DNA of 64,000 bases, from positions 1,074,929,740 to 1,074,993,739 of the forward strand of contig NC_056732.1 of the NCBI RefSeq assembly GCF_019279795.1, in the 5' to 3' direction. The translations under genes were made by a program, and so were the position numbers. This DNA is from Protopterus annectens. Taxonomy: Eukaryota; Chordata; Ceratodontiformes; Protopteridae. Positions 21,291-32,157 of the stretch are shown piece by piece. Position 1 is the stretch's first letter. The number at the start of each line of letters is the position of its first letter. The notes beneath the pieces were generated by a model. That model ran no database searches. It saw only the letters and a list, made by a program, of their open reading frames with translations, and had not been told where the DNA came from.

Positions 21291-21414
21291 ACCCTAAAAG
21301 GGCGTAGTATTCTCATCCTGAGGGGTGGTGTAAGCCACATACACTGGCTAGGCTTATAAATGCCTTAGGGCAGATAGCCTAGTACGAACCTATGAACCTA
21401 TGAACCTATGAACC

Positions 21415-21745
21415 TAAATATTACTTGTGATACAGGGATTGGAATCATGGGAATCCTTGTCTTAGAATAAAAAGGTATATATGAACACACCCAACAGTTT
21501 GTCCCATTTAAGTCCACAGCATATTGTCGAAGCATCAACAAGAAGAAGAAGCTGTTTTCCCTTGACCAGTCTGTAAGAGGAAACAGCAACAAAAACAAAA
21601 CAGAATTACCTGCTGTCACTGGATTCATCATGGACTGCCACCTGAGTTGATTTTCTTTTTACTGGGGCAGATGGTTCATCCTTCATCCTTCAGTCCTCCT
21701 TCACTGACAAAGATGATTTGTCTGGGGTCTCCACACGACAGGTCT
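21415..21745 (-). pseudogene. env: ERV env, surface subunit N-terminal remnant
   Basis: This is a 330-bp island of retroviral sequence between CR1-A and CR1-B. The minus-strand frame has a signal-like hydrophobic run near its start (LFLLLFPL) and a CWVC motif (21485-21496) preceded by an N-G-T glycosylation site. C-W-x-C is the conserved disulfide-exchange motif in the surface protein of gamma-type retroviruses. Its orientation and order fit the pieces at 16-17.2 kb. Confidence 0.72.
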
Positions 21746-21757
21746 TTTTACAATGTT

Positions 21758-22117
21758 GGTGTGAATGACCTGAGACGTACCTCCCTGGACTACATGAAAA
21801 GAGACATGGAAGAGCTCTCTGATCATGTAGCCCAGGCGGGTATCACCCTGACCCTGAGTAGCATCCTGCCCTCACCAAGAATGATACCGCAATATAAAGA
21901 AAAAATGATCAATTTCAACAATTGGCTAAGCTTCTGGTGTCATTCAAAGGGAATCCAGTGCCTGTCAGCCTGGGACGACATGCTCGACAGGCCTCGTTGC
22001 TTCACAAGAGATGGCTTGCACCTGTCACCCCTAGGCTTTCGAATACTGGCCAAGGCTCTTGCTGCCCCCATAGTGCCTTTTTTAGGCAAGGTTCAAAAGT
22101 CAAACCCACCTCCGTAA
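21758..22117 (+). pseudogene. CR1-B ORF1 C-terminal (esterase) fragment
   Basis: This is the C-terminal 120 codons of the SGNH-hydrolase-like domain: VNDLRRTSLDYMKRD (block III), then SAWDDMLDRPRCFTRDGLHLSPLGFRILA with the catalytic D-x-x-H block (DGLH). The stop is at 22115-22117. It shows what is lost in CR1-A, where this last block is scrambled by a small deletion. The upstream half is missing because the copy is 5'-truncated. Confidence 0.85.
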
Positions 22118-22134
22118 ACAGCAAAAATAAAAAA

Positions 22135-22936
22135 ATGAGGGTTATGCTACTCAATGCCAGGAGTTTAAATCTCAAAATGCATGCGCTCGAAGCACTCCTC
22201 AGTATGGAGAACATTGACATCTGTGCAGTAACTGAAACCTGTTCAAGGCTCCACAGAGCACCCCAGCACTACCAGATTACAACTCATACCACACATTTTG
22301 GCCACAGAACATGGACCGAAACACAAAAGGAGGGAGTGTATCCATATTCATCAAGGATACCTACACCTCCAGGTTAGTGGCGCAGCATGATACCTCCGAG
22401 ATCATCCATGTGCAACTAACATCAGGCAAATCTGCAATGCAAATTGTGGCCTGCTACAGATCACCCTCCATGAGCCAGGACCACCACTCCACCTTTCTGG
22501 AGACACTGGAAAACATGAAGGTCCTATATATAGGTTCATAGGTTGGTACTAGGCTATCAGCCCTAGGGCCTATACAATCCTAGCCATAACAATTCCCTGG
22601 CTATTTCTTCCCACACTATTTACTTCCCTGGATAACACCCTGATATTGGGAGATTTCAATTACCCTACTCTTAACTGGGAAAACTACTCAAGTACAAACT
22701 CCCAGGTCCAGCGCTTCCTGGAATTTATCAACTCAAATGCCCTGGATCAGCTGGTAAACTCCCCTACCAGAGGTGAAAACATATTGGACCTGGTCATCAC
22801 CAAAATGGGCGACAGGTGTTCCACACCAGAGGTCAACCCATCACTGGTTAGATCAGACCATAAACTAATCACTCTGGATGTCCACACCCCACCACCACCC
22901 CCAACTAAGGAAACCACAGTAAAAAAACTTTTCTAA
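22135..22936 (+). pseudogene. CR1-B ORF2 endonuclease, split by an insertion
   Basis: The segments 22135-22250, 22311-22520 and 22646-22936 together give the N, E, GDFNYP and SDHKLITLDVH blocks of the CR1 endonuclease. A base is missing near 22242, where ETCSRLH replaces ETWFKA. An antisense CR1 tail is inserted just before the GDFN block. The stop is at 22934-22936. Confidence 0.82.
22523..22630 (-). mobile_element. Very short antisense CR1 3' end inside CR1-B
   Basis: Read on the minus strand this is only the last 108 bases of a CR1 element: CCAGGGAATTGTTATGGCTAG, then a GATAGCCTAGTACCAACC stretch and the terminal CTATGAACCTATA. It splits the CR1-B endonuclease between ENMKV and the NTLILGDFN block. 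It is an extreme 5' truncation and is younger than CR1-B. Confidence 0.9.
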
Positions 22937-22967
22937 AGCAAACTTCACCTTACTTAAGACAGAGGAG

Positions 22968-24815
22968 GTGAGTTTCACAGCCCCCACGCTAATGGATAAC
23001 GCTGCCCAAGGTGCAGAAACCTTTACAAATGCACTCTATGAGCACCTACAAGGATGCATGGATCGTGCCATCCCTAGCAAAATCAAGACTCACTCCCCTA
23101 AGGGAAGGAAACCAGTCTGGTGGACCCTTGCCATAAACAGGCTATACAATGAAAGGAGGAAACTAGTTCAGAAAAAAAGCAAATCCCAAGAAGGAAAGAC
23201 ATCCCTGATCAGTATCAGTAAGAAACTAAGGTCCCTTATAATATCCTCCAAGGCTAACTTTGAAAGAAAAATAGCCAAAGATTCGAAAGATAACCACAAA
23301 GCCTTCTTTAGCTATGCCAAGACTCTAAGTGGCAACTCACAGATATGCTCTGAGCTAGTTCAAAATACCACAAAATATACTGAACTCACTGATATTGCCA
23401 ACATCCTGGCAGATAGATTTAGTGCAAACTTCACCCCCCTCTCACCCCCAAAAGGGCCCACAACAATACTGGAAAAGTGTAGTGTCCTGGAAATCACAGA
23501 TGCACAGGTAAAAACAGCCCTTTCAATAGCCAAAAGCACAGCGTCAATGGGGCCAGATGGTGTCCCAGGCTGTGTCTTGCACGAACTACAGAACAAACTA
23601 ACCTCCCACCTAAACACACTGTTCAACCTCAACCTCTCCACAGGCTATGTGTCCATAGAATGGCGCACAGCAATGGTTATTCCACTCCACAAAGGAGGGG
23701 CCACAACTGATCCTGGTAACTATCGCTCCATAAGCCTGACTAGCCTCGTCTGCAAGGCTATGGAGCGCATCATCATGGAACTCATTAACAAAGACATTGG
23801 GAACCTCCAAACACTTGACCCCACCCAGTTTGTCTTTGTTAAGGGCAGATCATGCCTACTAAACCCGATTGACTTCTTTGAGACAGTCACCAAGGCCATA
23901 GATGATGGGAAGGTAGTTCACACAGCCAACCTTGACCTCGCCAAGGCTTTTGACACCATTCCCCAGTCGGGAATTATAGAAAAACTCACCAGTCTGAACA
24001 TAAACCCCTATGTCATGAGATGGGTTGCCAACTGGCTTACAGACAGAACTCACACGGTAAGAATAGTGGGCTCCAGGTCTGACTCTAAACCAGTCACAAG
24101 TGGTGTCCCTCAAGGCTCGGTCCTGGGACCCCTACTGTTCGGCATATACTTCTCAGAAGTACAGGCAAACACAGGAGGACTATGGCTAACCAAGTTCATC
24201 AATGACTGCAAACTGGGAGCCATAATTGACTCACCGGCTGACACAGACATTCTCCAAAAGGGCCTTACTGAGACGGACACCTGGTGTCAAAGTCATGGTC
24301 TCAAGCTAAATGCCAAAAAACGCATAGTCATCCCGTTTGGGAAAAACAAAACACCCATGAATTACCACATAGGTGGCAGCCCCCTTAATACAGAAGAGGT
24401 AATAAGAGATCTGGGGACCCAGGTAGATAGTAGCCTCTCCTTTGACAATCATATTGCCAAAGTAGTTAGGGAATCCTTCTATGTAGCCCATCTAATTAGT
24501 AAAGGGTTGGCATCTAGAAATAAAGAGGTTATAGTGCCCCTCTACTCGTCACTCATCAGACCCATCATAGAGTACAATGCCCCATTTGGGATGTACCTCA
24601 CAAGACACTTCCAACAGCTGGAAAGACCACAAAAGTACCTCACCAAGAGGATTACTGGTCTCAAACATATGTCCTATGCAGCCCGACTGGAAAAACTCCA
24701 GCTGTACCCAGTGGCATATCGCTTACTCAGAGGTGATCTCTGCCTGACTTACAAAGCCATGTCCAACTCAGAATTGATGGACATGCTCCACCTAAAGAAA
24801 TCTAAGTCACTGTGA
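22968..24815 (+). pseudogene. CR1-B ORF2 linker and reverse transcriptase (615 codons open)
   Basis: The longest open frame in the window. It covers the endonuclease-RT linker (KPVWWTLAINRLYNERRKL, then a lysine-rich helix region) and the RT. RT blocks are GPDGVPGCVLHEL, PLHKGGATTDPGNYRSISLTSL, NLDLAKAFDTIPQSG and GVPQGSVLGPLLFGIYF. The catalytic box reads KFINDCKLG (about 24193-24219), so A and the first D of FADD are replaced and the enzyme would be dead despite the long ORF. A TGA at 24813-24815 removes the last ~70 codons, which continue recognisably to about 25045. Confidence 0.88.
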
Positions 24816-25133
24816 GCCACTCACTCTAGTGAGCTAAACCTCGCCACAACAATAAATAGAACATGCTGGAGGGATAGATTCCTGTCACAGATACTTCCCA
24901 TGCTTTGGAACAAAATTCCTAACTACATTAGGCAGAACCCCTCACTAGCATCCTTCAACAGAAACCTTGATGAGTGGATGGCTAACAGAAAATACACCCC
25001 TGGGATCATTTCATTGGCTCTTCTTGACAGAGGCTCACTTAATTAATCAATGGGATGGCAAAAGCTGACACACTCTGGCTAGGCTTATAAATGCCCTTGG
25101 GCAGATAGCCTAATACCTACCTATGAACCTATG

Positions 25134-26280
25134 AGATGAATGAATTCAGGTTGGTAGACCTACACAGCATAGTGCAGTAAAAGTTGTCAACAAGGCTTGG
25201 AAAGGGCCCTTCCATTTCAGGCTCAAGCAGTTCTTTCTTTGGAAAGTTTTAACATAAACCCAATCACTGGGCCGCAGTTGGTGACAGGGCTGGTCAGGAG
25301 GTTGAGGAAGAGCTTCTTGTACAGTTCTGTGGTACTGCTGCAAGAAATGAATAGGTTCTGTGCAGTAAGACAATATAATGTGATACTGCTGCAAGAAATG
25401 AATACGTTTTGTGCAGTAAAACAATATAATGTGATATTGCTGCAAGAAATGAATAGGTTTTGTGCAGTAAGACAATATAATGTGATACTGCTGCAAGAAA
25501 TGAATAGGTTCTGTGCAGTAAGACAATGTAACATCATTAGTTAGAGTTAATTCTTTGTCTGACACGGGGAGTAACTGGAAGGGCCATGGGTCTCCCTATT
25601 AATATCTCATAGGGACTCAATCTCCTTGTAGTATTTAATGTACTCCTCATACTCATTAATGTAAAGGGGAGTGCCTTTGACCATTTAAGATTTGTTTTCG
25701 CCACCTTACTGTTAAGGGTCCTGTTAACCCTCTCTACCAATCCAGATGACTGTGGATGGCTGGGACAGTGAAGACTTAATCTAGTGTTAAAAATCTTACA
25801 TAGCTGTTTTGTTAGAGCATTATTAAAATGTGTTCCCTGATCACTATTAGTAGTGCGAGGTACACCAAACCCAGGAATAAATTCAAAAATAAGTTTCTTA
25901 ATAACTGTTACAAAATCTGCTTTGTGGCATGGTTAAGCTTCCACCCGTGCAGAAAACATGCATACCACCACCAGTATGTACTGTAAATTATGGACCTTTT
26001 GCATCTGGCCAAAGTCCAGCTGCACATTAACAAAAGAGCCCCAAGGTGATGGTAAACATGCAGCTTTAATATTTGCATTTTTGCTAATGTTGTGGTCTAA
26101 ACATACTGCATAATTATTAACATACTGAAGAATAAAAGAAGAGATATGAGGAACATACCAACTTTGGGTATTTTGATTAAATAATGCTATTGTATCTCGT
26201 GGGCTGGTAAATGATATGCCCTCACCAGGTAAGGTAGGAAGTAGGCAGGTGCCACCAGTTGGCCCTTCGGATGTCACCAT
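25134..26280 (-). pseudogene. pol: ERV pol, integrase
   Basis: Minus-strand pieces give a class I retroviral integrase in order. The zinc-binding N-terminal region ends in CLDHN (about 26090-26110). The core starts at QLDFGQM with the first catalytic Asp at 26014-26016, and ends ERVNRTLNSKVAK and LSPYEILIGRP (about 25590-25740). The C-terminal DWVYVKTFQRKN...KWKGPFQ block lies at about 25195-25250. Four copies of a 51-bp unit (25333-25536) sit between core and C-terminal part in frame. The stretch 25750-25930 is frameshifted. CR1-B follows directly. Confidence 0.85.
25333..25536. repeat. 51-bp tandem repeat x4 inside integrase
   Basis: Exact units are 25333-25383, 25384-25434, 25435-25485 and 25486-25536, starting TACTGCTGCAAGAAATGAAT. 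They differ at only a few positions. 51 is a multiple of three, so all four read through in the integrase frame as 17-residue units (EPIHFLQQYHIILSYCT-like). Confidence 0.95.
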
Positions 26281-26908
26281 AGCCCCTCAGCAGACTTACT
26301 GCATCTATCTTTAAGCCACCTCTGAACTTCTCCCTGTAATGCTTCAGCTTGGAAAGCTGATACTTTCTTAAAATCAAACACATCATCACTTTTAGATTCA
26401 TGTAATAACATCACATGTAGTTTTGCACAAAGTCCTTGTACAACTTTCTTAGCAGCTTGATCTGTCATTATTTCCTCTTGAAACAGTATCTACACCCTTT
26501 TGATGGGCACTACATTTGATTACTGCTAATTCTTTAGGTAACAAAAGAGCATCTAAAGGAGCATGGACATAGAAGAAATTCTTAATCTGGGACCCTGCTG
26601 AGATTAAAAACTCCCCTGTTTCCAAAGTTGCCAAAAATCATGTACAAACAGTAAACACCAAAAGCATATCTACTGTCGGTAAACACATTAATGATTTTAT
26701 CTTTGGCTAGCTCACAGGCCCTTTGTAGACCCACTTACTCATCTACCTGGGCAGAATAAACACCGTCTAATGTAATGCAGAGAGATATTCCTGCAACCAA
26801 GCTTCCATTTCAATCTCTTCCACAGGAACCATTCACAAATAGATCTAGTTCACCATTGGGTATAGGAGTGTCTTTTAAGTCATATGTAGGAGAATTCAGA
26901 TAAATAGT

Positions 26909-26979
<71 letters not shown>

Positions 26980-27125
26980 ATGTGCTTCACCATCCTCAGC
27001 AGTAGGTAACAAAAATGCAGGATTTAGAACAGGACAGAGTATGAGAGCATCAGAAAGAAGTGTAAGTTCATATTTAGTTTGATGTGCAGTCAACAGAGGT
27101 TGAGTTCTCATTTTATGTGGTATTT
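26281..27125 (-). pseudogene. pol: ERV pol, RNase H and end of connection domain
   Basis: On the minus strand, 26985-27125 reads as the end of the connection domain (TKYELTLLSDALILCPVLNPAFLLP). A (CA)n tract at 26911-26976 interrupts it. RNase H follows, with a VFTDSRYAFGV block (about 26660-26695) and LAVIKCSAHQKGVDTVSRGN (about 26477-26537). Both are typical of gamma-type retroviruses. Stops and frame changes occur throughout. The upstream half of the connection domain is on the other side of the inserted L2-like LINE. Confidence 0.78.
26911..26976. repeat. (CA)n microsatellite
   Basis: Thirty-three CA units lie within the ERV pol remnant. Flanking frames with CVCV runs are repeat artefacts. 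Confidence 0.97.
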
Positions 27126-28139
27126 TGTCTGACTCCATTAGTGACCATCTTCCTGACTTTGCAACCCGCTCCCCATCCCCACTACACTTACTGCACAATT
27201 ACATCACAACACGCACCCTTAGTAACTTTAACCCTCAGTCCTTCTCTGATACCTTAAAACTAATAAATTGGAGCCCTTTGAAAACTCTTCCCCTGGACAA
27301 CACTGTCAACCACTTTTAATACTGTATTCACTTACTAAATACCTGTGCCCTTCCCAGAACCAAAAGAGTGAAATCCAAAATAGCTCCATGGCCCTCTAAA
27401 GATACCATCACTCTTATGCACTCACGTGACAAACTCTGGAAATTGCACCAAAAACTCAAAACCCCACAATCTTTTAACCAATATAAACAACTGCGCAACA
27501 CAGCAAAACAGCGTATTCACTCCGATCGCAGGTCCTACTACTAAAAACTCCAGAACAACTATAAATCTAACCCTAAGAAATTCTGTAGTAGTATTACATC
27601 CCACTTCAAACCTGGCAGAAAAGATAACCCCTGTCCTGACCCTTTTACTCCTAACCATAGCATAGCCACCAACTTTAACTCCTTTTTTACTGACTCCATA
27701 ACCAAACTTACCAAATCTTTCCCTGCTAGCTTATCAACCTCTTCTGCCCCACTCTCCACCAACCCCTCTTCTTCTACCACAAATTCCACCCTCCCACCTC
27801 AGCCCCTCTCTACACAAACCCCTCTTGCACCACCAACAACCCTACCATCCTCCCTTTTTTCTGCCTCAAAGCTGTCCCTGTCAACACTATCAAAAAACTT
27901 TTCAGTAAATTAAAACCTTGTTCTAATGCCCCAGATAATCTTCCATCAAACTTTCCAAAATTAGCTGCTGATGGCATAGCCTACCCCATCTGTATTCTCA
28001 TCAACCACTCCATTCAGGAATCTTATGTATCCCTCCCTTGGAAAAAGGCATTCATCATCCCCTTACATAATGGAGGCAATAACAATGACATCCCTAACTT
28101 CCGCCTCATAGCCATACTCTCCTCTATCTCAAAAATACT

Positions 28140-29097
28140 TGAAAAATGTATTCACTAACACCTTCTTTCCTTCCTCCTAGACAATAACATCCTGTCTCCT
28201 ACACAACAAGATTTCAGACCCCAACATAGTACCTCCTCAGCCCTCTTAGTTTTCCTCGACATTGTCAACCATGCCCGAGACTCTGGCAATGTTGTATCCT
28301 CTCTCTTCTTAGACTTATCTAAAGCCTTCGATACCATTTCCCATAACATATTACTATCAAAGCTCTCACACCTTAACCTCTCTCCTACAACTATAAATTG
28401 GTTTTCCAGTTACCTTTCAAACAGGCAACAGTCCGTTAAATGGAACAACTCCACCTCCTCTTTTCGTGATATCCTCACATCCCTTTATTGATGAACAGCT
28501 AAAATTTGATATACACATTCAAGCCAACATCAAGAAAACCCACCAAAAGCTAGGTATGCTTTACTGCCATAACCACTACCTAACAACCTCAACCAGGATA
28601 ACCCTTTCCACCTTTTACCTCCTCCCCTCCCTCCTTTATGGAGCTCCAATTCTCACCAGCCTTCAAAGTACCATAAAGGCTAAGCTGACATCCTGCTACA
28701 ATAAAATTTCCAAGTTTGCTACAAATTTCAAATCTTCCTCTCACCACTGCATTTCCTTACATTCACTGAATTGTTTAGAACTCCTTAGTCATCTATCTTC
28801 ATTCAACTCTCCACTGCCCATAAACTCATTTTCAGTCCTTCCCATTGCCCTTCATTATCCTCCACTCTCACAATGCACCATCCTTGCCGTTCTCTTAGAT
28901 CCACCAATCAGAACCTACTTAAACTGCATAAACCTCTTCACACTCTAGGACAATTTCTATTAGCCTTCTCTCTTGCACGAAAATGGAACTCACTTCCTCC
29001 CCATATTTGGACCACCCAAAATCATTCTGCCTTTAAGTCCCTTCTGCATTCTTATCTATCCTCCACCTGGGAATGTTCCTGCTCACATCCTTCCTAA
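28140..29097 (+). pseudogene. L2-like LINE reverse transcriptase remnant
   Basis: Two frames carry the RT. 28140-28470 has TQQDFRPQHSTSSAL and the SKAFDTIS block. 28466-28948 has a thumb-like part (DEQLKFDIHIQANIKKTHQKLGMLY, PSLLYGAPIL). Between them about 120 codons of the palm, including the catalytic aspartate pair, are gone. 28873-29097 supplies the C-terminus in another frame. No endonuclease SDH block is convincing, although 27130-27400 may be the end of that domain. Confidence 0.72.
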
Positions 29098-29119
29098 ATT
29101 TCTCCTATTTCCTTTCTCA

Positions 29120-29300
29120 CAGTTAATCTCCATTGTATTAACTGCCAATAAATGTGAATGTATCTTGCAGCTTTCTCCTATAACTGTATTAACTGCCAAC
29201 AAATTTTGTATTGTACATGGAGCTTCCTCTCCTATAATTGTATTAACTGCCAATATTATTTGTTTTTTGTACTAACTGCTCAAATTTTTGTGTATACTTT
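29120..29300 (+). repeat. Short tandem units in L2-like 3' UTR
   Basis: Four to five related units of about 50-60 bp contain TGTATTAACTGCCAA followed by A/T-rich sequence and AGCTTTCTCCTATAA-like text (about 29135, 29186, 29243, 29307). They lie in the 3' UTR, upstream of the A-rich end. Confidence 0.7.
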
Positions 29301-29440
29301 CTTGTATTAACTAGCAAAATAATTTTGAATGTACTTGGAGCTTTTCTCCCCGGGCCACCATTGAAAAAGGACTCAATATGGCCCAATGGACTTCCCCGGT
29401 TAACAAACTACAAATAAAAATAAAAAATAAATACATTTTA

Positions 29441-30670
29441 AGTAAGTGAGATGATACACAATGAGGGACATAAGCTCATGCCCAAGTAGCAATGATTTTG
29501 AAAATTTGACTAGAATGACAGCAGCTGGCACCACCCTTAAATATGGTGGAAATCCCTTTGTAACAGAATCAAGTGCTGTACTATAATAAGCTGTTAGAGG
29601 ATAATTGTCCCCATATTACTGTGCAGGCACTCCCTAGGCAAAATATTTTTTTTCATGACAAACTAAAATGAAAGTCTTCCCATAATCTGGCAACCCTAAA
29701 GCTGGGGAAGTAGCTAAAGCTTGCTTTAAATTCTGAAATGAATTTTCTTCCTCACTATCCCAAGGGATGGGCTCTGGTGTATTCTGTTTTAAAAGATTTG
29801 GCAAAGGTTTATCAATTTCTGCTTAGTTAGAAATCCACTACCTGCAATATCCTGCCATACCTAAGAAAGATCTAAGCTGACATTGAATAGTTGGTCATGG
29901 GGCTGTAGCTGTTGCCCAAATATGAAATGGTAGCATTTGCCTAGTACCCTGAGATGTAAGATGACCAAGATAATGTACCTCAGATGACCATAACTGTAAC
30001 TTTCTCATGACACCTTATGTACCTTTTCAGCAAGAATAGTTAAAAGGTGAGTGTATCCTGCTGATATTGCTGAAAAGAATCAGGAGCCATTAGTAAATCG
30101 TCTACATATTGCACTAACACAGACCCTCCTGGAAATGTTACATCTTCCAAACCTTTCTTAGAATTTTAGAAAATAATGAGAGAGATTCAGTGTATTCCTG
30201 TGGTAACCGTGTCCATGTATACTGCTGTCCGTTATAAGTAAAGGCAGACAAAAACTGACTTTCAAGGTGAATAGGTATAGAAAAGAATGCTGAACACAGA
30301 TCTATCACTGAAAAGTATTTTGCTCTTCCTCTGGTTCCAATGGATATGGAACTCTAGGAAGAGGTTTAGATGGATCCAGTTTTATTTTTACTGGCTCTGC
30401 AGATTTTAATATACCTACCTCATTAGCATATTTAGCCCATACTTTAGCAGCACCTGCTGCAACAGTTCTTCAGCTGTCTGTATGCCTTCAACAGGCTATT
30501 CATCAGCTTGTGCTAAGACTGCTGATACTTCTTTCTCTGAATCTTTTGGAACATCCAAATACACCCCTTCTGGTGTACAGTAAATAGTACAGCCCAGTTT
30601 GGATAACGGGTCTCTTCCTAGCAAGTTCACTGGTTCAGTAGTACTTAGAAGGAATGAATGGCATTCCTCA
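29441..30670 (-). pseudogene. pol: ERV pol, reverse transcriptase
   Basis: Minus-strand reverse transcriptase remnants run from about 30600 down to 29441. The catalytic box is intact as VQYVDDLLMAP (YVDD at 30097-30108), the form typical of gamma-type retroviruses. N-terminal blocks (about 30300-30430) and the connection segment (VVPAAVILVKFSKSLLLGH, about 29480-29545) are recognisable. Many stops and small indels separate the pieces. The L2-like LINE interrupts it at 29440. Confidence 0.82.
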
Positions 30671-30675
30671 GTAGG

Positions 30676-30921
30676 TCATAAAGAAATAGGTATAGGCTCT
30701 GAAACAAGATATGTGACAGTAGTATTTGTTACCCCAACTGCTTTTACTTTATGTTTTGACACCGGTATCTGACTATCTGAAGTAACCTTTAATACAGGCC
30801 TAGTTGCTCCAGTGTCCAATAGAAAAGGAGCTTCTAACTGCCTTATTTGCAAAGTTAACAGCTTATCTGCAGTATCGTTTCCCTGTTTTTTCTTAATACT
30901 CAGTACAGTGATTTGCAGCAC
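30676..30921 (-). pseudogene. pro: ERV protease
   Basis: An open minus-strand frame of 81 codons contains the retroviral aspartic protease active site in PFLLDTGATRPVL (DTGA at 30805-30816). It lies between gag and RT as expected and is preceded by a lysine-rich linker. In an intact virus the enzyme would cleave the Gag and Pol polyproteins. The C-terminal half with the flap and the conserved G-R-D segment has run into stops. Confidence 0.82.
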
Positions 30922-31837
30922 TTAATAAGGCCTCCTAGTCCTTTCCCTGCCAGTCTATGAGCACTTGCTTTATTTGATTTTGTACAGGGGCTTGCAGACC
31001 CTGCACAAAACCAGCTGCAATAGCAGGCTTAGCTTGTCCTTCTGCATTTCGTATTCCTTAATGTCAAGCAAAGACTACTTTGAGATGACTTAAATAATCT
31101 GCAGAGACTTCCCCTTTATTTTGCTTACACTCTTGTATTTTAGAACAATCTGTTTTAACTTTACATACTTCTTTAGTTTTATTTAGCAACCCCATCTTTT
31201 TTTTCTATAAGTGCATTTGCTGTGAGAGTAAAAGCTGTTATTGCAGCTTTTTCAAGTAACTGTTTTCTTATTTTATATGAAGTGACTACCTAAAGTAATT
31301 TGTTCAAATCCATCAGTATGCTTTTTAAATTCCTCCTTAAAGTTTAATGGATCTTCTCTAATATTTGGAAAACTTTTGGACATAGTATACAAATCAGCAG
31401 GGGTTCAGGGGTGATGAACAAACTTTTTATTACTGACCCCCAATATTTCTCTAACTGGTGCCTAAAGATCCTCTCCAGAGGCAATAGCCTTTAGTCCTAC
31501 ACTGTCATGTGATCGTGTGTGGTGAGCTATGGATGTGTTAAATGCTAGTGCTCCTTTTGGAGAGGTAGAAACTTGAAAATGAGACAGAGAAGAAGTAGAA
31601 GAAGACGAAGAAGAAGAAGCCTCCCCAACTGCAGATGGCTGTTCTGAAGATGAGGTTTGAATGTGGAGCTATGTTGATATGTAACAGCACTGCACTGATG
31701 TGGTGTCCAGTGAACAGTTGACTGAAATGCAGAGTCTGAGAAACATTGGAATATTGTACAGGTGCTACCTGTACTGGTGCATATGGGGGTGGGGGTGCAG
31801 TAGCTACTGGAGTATTATCATCCTCTGAAGTGTCTGC
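30922..31837 (-). pseudogene. gag: ERV gag, capsid to nucleocapsid region
   Basis: The minus strand upstream of the protease reads as the C-terminal part of a Gag protein. About 30930-31080 gives a helical segment with FVQGLQAPVQNQIKQVL. Lysine-rich and acidic segments follow to about 31400. A proline/serine-rich and glutamate-rich part (31570-31837) lies next to DIRS-B. I find no C-x2-C-x4-H-x4-C knuckle before the protease. Stops are frequent. Confidence 0.65.
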
Positions 31838-31970
31838 ATCTGAAGTAGGCAGACTTCATTCGTCTGCAACCTGTGGGGTATCGGATCCGATCTCGGATCC
31901 GGGCTCCTAGCTCCTCCCTCTTACCCATAACCCCTTGCCAAGCCCTGACTGACCTCAGATTTGAATTCTA
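31838..31970 (+). repeat. DIRS-B left inverted terminal repeat
   Basis: It starts ATCTGAAGTAGGCAGACTTC and includes CTCTTACCCATAACCCCTTG, the reverse complement of the right repeat near 36575-36600. The middle part with repeated CGGATCC is less conserved between the two ends. Confidence 0.85.
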
Positions 31971-32157
31971 GAGCTCCTGGCGTGGTTTGAGATAAGTGTA
32001 GTTTTTCTGACAGGAAAATTTTTCAAATTCTCTATTTTTGTTATTAATATAGTTAGAGTTGTGTGTGGTTAAGGCTTTCCTCCCTCTTTAGTTAATTTTT
32101 CTCGGGTTTCGTAGTTTGTTGTGTGTGTGTGTGTGTGTTTAGGCCTTAGGTGTAATG

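Larger units (their letters stand above)
17160..21414 (+). mobile_element. CR1-A: near full-length CR1 LINE
   Basis: This 4.25-kb element has a 5' UTR (about 17160-17500), ORF1 (17502-18470, frameshifted), ORF2 (18499-21290, frameshifted) and a 3' UTR. It ends in about four ACCTATGA-type 8-bp units (21384-21414), the CR1-style terminal repeat. Retroviral env sequence is found on both sides, so it inserted into the provirus. Only a few breaks separate it from an intact element, making it one of the younger copies here. Confidence 0.95.
21745..25133 (+). mobile_element. CR1-B: 5'-truncated CR1 LINE
   Basis: The copy begins inside the esterase domain of ORF1 (GVNDLRRTS at about 21758). It continues through ORF2 and the 3' UTR to the terminal CCTATGAACCTATGAG at about 25133. 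It lies between retroviral env (left) and integrase (right). A 108-bp antisense CR1 end (22523-22630) interrupts its endonuclease. The RT catalytic box is mutated, and a TGA at 24813-24815 truncates ORF2. Confidence 0.94.
27126..29440 (+). mobile_element. L2-like LINE inserted in ERV pol
   Basis: A pyrimidine-rich plus strand encodes a non-LTR retrotransposon of the CR1/L2/jockey group. RT wording includes SSLFLDLSKAFDTISHNILLSKL (about 28300-28370) and NWFSSYLSNRQQSVKW (about 28397-28444). The C-terminal LARKWNSLPPHIW (about 28973-29010) and FKSLLHSYL follow. The GVPQGS and catalytic ADD segments are missing, so an internal deletion lies near 28.47 kb. The 3' end is CCCCGGTTAACAAACTAC plus an A-rich AAATAAA tail. 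It splits the retroviral connection domain. Confidence 0.82.

Noticed and set aside
25333-25536. Regular repeats resembling a CRISPR array
   Set aside because: The units are directly adjacent without unique spacers and lie in a eukaryotic provirus.
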